From contig CM072885.1 in assembly GCA_037013685.1 (NCBI GenBank), positions 28,991,442 to 29,055,441 of the forward strand: DNA of 64,000 bases, given 5' to 3'. Under the pieces are notes generated by a model that did not search any database, was not told the origin of the DNA, and worked only from the letters and a program-made list of their open reading frames with translations. Each line of letters starts with the position of its first letter. The stretch's first letter is position 1. This stretch comes from Acridotheres tristis (lineage: Eukaryota; Chordata; Aves; Passeriformes; Sturnidae). The translations under genes and the position numbers were made by a program. Positions 61,182 to 64,000 of the stretch are shown piece after piece.

Positions 61182-62243
61182 TGTGGCAAGTTTTGGGGTG
61201 GGGGGGGTGGTGAGGAGAGGCTACAGGTACAGGAGTGACTTCTGTGAGAAGCTGCCAGAAGCTTCCCCCATGTCTGACAGACAATGCCAGGAGACTCCTA
61301 GAACAACCCACCAGTGGCCAAGTGCAAGCCAGTGACAGCTGGTAACATCTCTTGGACAATGTGTTTAGAAAGGGAGAAATAACCCAATCCCAAATTACTC
61401 AAATTATTGCGCATATGTAATTGTGGGCAGAAAAGAGTGGCGTGAGAACATGTGAAAGGAACAACTCTGCAGATACCAGTCAGTGGAAAAGGAGGAGGTG
61501 CTCCAGGGCTGGAGCTGAGATTCCCCTGCAGCCCATGTCTGTGGTGCAGACCATGGTGAGGCAGCTGTGCCCTGCAGCCCATGGGGGTCCATGGAGGTGC
61601 AGAGATCCATCTGCAGATCATAAAGACTCACACTGGAGCAGGTGGATGAACAAAAGTAGTCTGCGACCCCATGAGAAGCCTGCACAGGACCAGGCTCCTG
61701 GAAGGGACCCATGGACCCTTGGAGAGAGGAGCCCACACTGTAGTAGGTTTGTTGATAAGACTTGTGACCGTGTGGAGGACCCACACTGGAGCAGCCTGTT
61801 CCTGAAGGACTGTACCCCATGGAAGGGGACACACTCTGGAGAAGTTTGTAGAGGAGTGTCTCTTGTGAGAGGGACCCCATGCAGGAGCACGGGAAGGACT
61901 CCTCTCCCTGAGGAAGTAGTGGCAGAAACAACACGTGATGAACTTACCCCATTCCCTGTCTTCCTGTACCACTGTCAGAGAAGAGGTAGAGCTGAGAAGG
62001 AAGGAGGGGTAGGGAAAGATTTTTTAAGATTTTTTTTTACTTCTCATTTTGCAGCTGTGATTTTAATTGGTAATAAGTTCCCTAAGTTGTGACAGTTTTG
62101 CCCACAATAGTAATTGGTGAGTGATCTCTCCCTGCTCTTATGAGCCCTTCATTTTATTTTTTCCTCCCCTGTTCAGTTGAGGAGGGGAGTGATAGAATGG
62201 CTTTCATAGGTACCTGGCCTCCAGCCAGGGTCACACCACCACA
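61182..62243 (+). mobile_element. Solo LTR, avian ERV-L type, about 1.06 kb
   Basis: From TGTGGCAAG to CCACCACA, with matching TGTGG/CCACA ends. It includes the segment gaagcttcccccatgtctga and a long run of related blocks (CACACTGGAGCAG-like at about 61628, 61733, 61792 and 61830), features I associate with avian ERV-L LTRs. AATAAG at 62072-62077 is a decayed poly(A) signal in plus orientation. Flanks GTTTG and GTCTC match at only three of five positions, so the target duplication is unclear or decayed. A 223-codon + frame and a 176-codon - frame cross the repeat blocks and have no domain. Confidence 0.75.
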
Positions 62244-64000
62244 GTCTCATAAGAACATCATCACTTAGGTCATCCAAAAGTAAACAAAAATAAAGCAGAA
62301 AAAGACCTTCCAGATAGCCATTTACTGCAATTAGGTAAACCTGGCTTACATCCTAATCTTACTGCTGTAAAAATCGCCCTTTGACTTGGAGAAAGAAAAG
62401 ATATCTATTCACAGTGAAGGTAGGGAAAGCAGCCACAGAGTGAGTTACTTGGATAAATATTTTGGACTATATTTAAGGAAGCTGGATGTTTGTAAATATC
62501 CTAAGTGCCAGAGAGGTCTGCCAGCTACAATTCATACACACATAGGACAAAAATACAGTCTCACACTATGATCATCCTTTTCAATCATAAGGTGAGTAGA
62601 GTGCAAGTGAAGCATGAATAGCAGTGCGACATCTACCAAAGCATGACTGCTCTACAGGGCATGAGAGAAAACTGATCTGAGGACCAATGACTTCATCACA
62701 GGATTCCCTGCTCAGCCCTCCAGAGGACAAAAATTATATTCCTGATCAGATGCTTATTTCTCTTGGTAAAGAAAAACGTATTTAGGTACAAGAAATTTAA
62801 TATTTTTCAATGGAATAAAGAGAAAATAATGTTACATCACAAAAAAGAGTAAGCTGGAAGCTACTAGCAGGTCCTGCTCAAGGCTTCTGAACAACATATG
62901 CAAAGTTTCATTTTGCATGGCGAAAAATGAGGAAGACCATGAGTATATCCGCATTCTCTAAAGGAATTTTGGGGACCAAATGCACTAGCAGGCTTCTTAG
63001 ACAAAATAATACATGGGTGTGGTCTATGCCCAGCCTGATTCTGCACTTCTGCCAGTGTTGAATAGCTGCCAGCTCTCTCTGATATTTGTGGATAAAGAGG
63101 AGGGTCCCAGACTCTTGCCTGGGGTGAGTTGGCTTCTCTGAGACAAGCTTTTTATGAGAGTCTAAATCTTGCTTCTTTTCATGAAAAGTATAACGGCTTT
63201 TCAGATCAGTCCCTACCCCTCCTCCTTACAATATCTAGAAGTTTTCTATTTCCTTCTTCCCTGAATGAGTCACGATAGCATCAGTGATAACAACAATTGA
63301 ACAGAAACTCAGATCTCTCAGGGAGGAGAAAGAAAGCAAAATCTGAGTTTATGTTCATCCTCCACATCAGAAGTTCAACCTAAATTCAATCTCTGTGGAA
63401 GCATTGTACTAGTGCATATCTCAAATTAGATATCCACCCTTGTCTTTCTTCTGCTTGACAAGATTGCAAAGATTTGTCAGCAGCAGCTTTGGAAACAAAG
63501 GGCAGATGCCAAGGATATTAGGCAGCAGCTGAACAGTTTGAGAAATTTAATGCAAAGAAAGAAGGAAGACTGTGCATCCCCCAGTTGGTCTCTGAGGCGC
63601 TTGCTAACTCTTCTCATGGTCTTCAAAGAATCACTGTTAGGTTATGCAAGTTGTTTTTTCTTTTGTCCTTATCATTAGAGCCTAATGAGAAAGCTTGTGA
63701 TTGCAGAAACTAAGAGGCAAGCAACACACTTCATGTATTTTACCCAGGAACAAGGTCATGTACAGATAAAGATGAAACTGATGAGCTTAGAACTAAATGG
63801 GAGAACTACTTTTGTTTTCCAGATGTTATTTTTCTGGGTGGCCTCCAGAGCTTTGAAGGGCATTTTTCTCATAGACAAGTGATTTTCTGCTACAGACGGT
63901 ACTTTTAACTCTCCTAAGTCAAAAAATGACAACAATTCTTAGAGGGGCAGCTGAGTCTTTATTTTCACAGACTTCCATTCACTACTTTGAAATTTCAGGT
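62244..64000. other. Anonymous AT-rich DNA
   Basis: No gene, RNA or retroelement recognised to the end of the window. Confidence 0.55.

Overview
The window is vertebrate nuclear DNA, almost certainly from a bird. The evidence is CR1 non-LTR retrotransposon tails carrying the CR1 3'-end octamer (tcatagaat on the + strand), avian-style ERV-L and class II (alpha/beta-like) endogenous retroviruses, and long AT-rich stretches with no open frames. The mix of LTR families suggests a songbird, but that is inference. I found no host protein-coding exon, tRNA or rRNA, so the window reads as a gene desert or a large intron colonised by retroelements.

Layout. 1-2088 is anonymous AT-rich DNA. 2089-9934 is a complete but decayed minus-strand provirus with two 378-bp LTRs about 4.5% apart, a tRNA-Trp primer site, gag, a dUTPase-protease frame reached by a -1 frameshift, pol, an unexplained Cys-rich open frame between pol and env, an alpharetrovirus-type env, and a polypurine tract. 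12085-12287 is a heptameric (ATATATT)n array, followed by a probable solo LTR with two CCAAT boxes, a GC box and a TATA-like element (12411-12954). A longer LTR-like stretch with a GC-rich block lies at about 13954-15280. 21194-21811 is a solo LTR with a perfect 5-bp target duplication. 27782-31637 is a plus-strand ERV-L provirus with its 5' LTR and gag side deleted and pol degraded. 41160-41863 is a minus-strand solo LTR with a perfect 6-bp duplication. CR1 pieces lie at 26436, 50530, 51275-52355 and 58993-59690. 61182-62243 is a solo ERV-L-type LTR with internal repeats. The remaining DNA is AT-rich and anonymous.

How the parts fit. The only coding logic belongs to the two proviruses. In the first, Gag would build the particle, a GGGAAAC slip site would give dUTPase and protease, pol would give reverse transcriptase, RNase H and integrase, and env would be a furin-cleaved glycoprotein with a CX6CC-type TM subunit. 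All four genes now carry stops or frame changes. The 227-codon frame between pol and env has survived without a stop and is the most interesting unexplained item. The second provirus is a typical env-less ERV-L.
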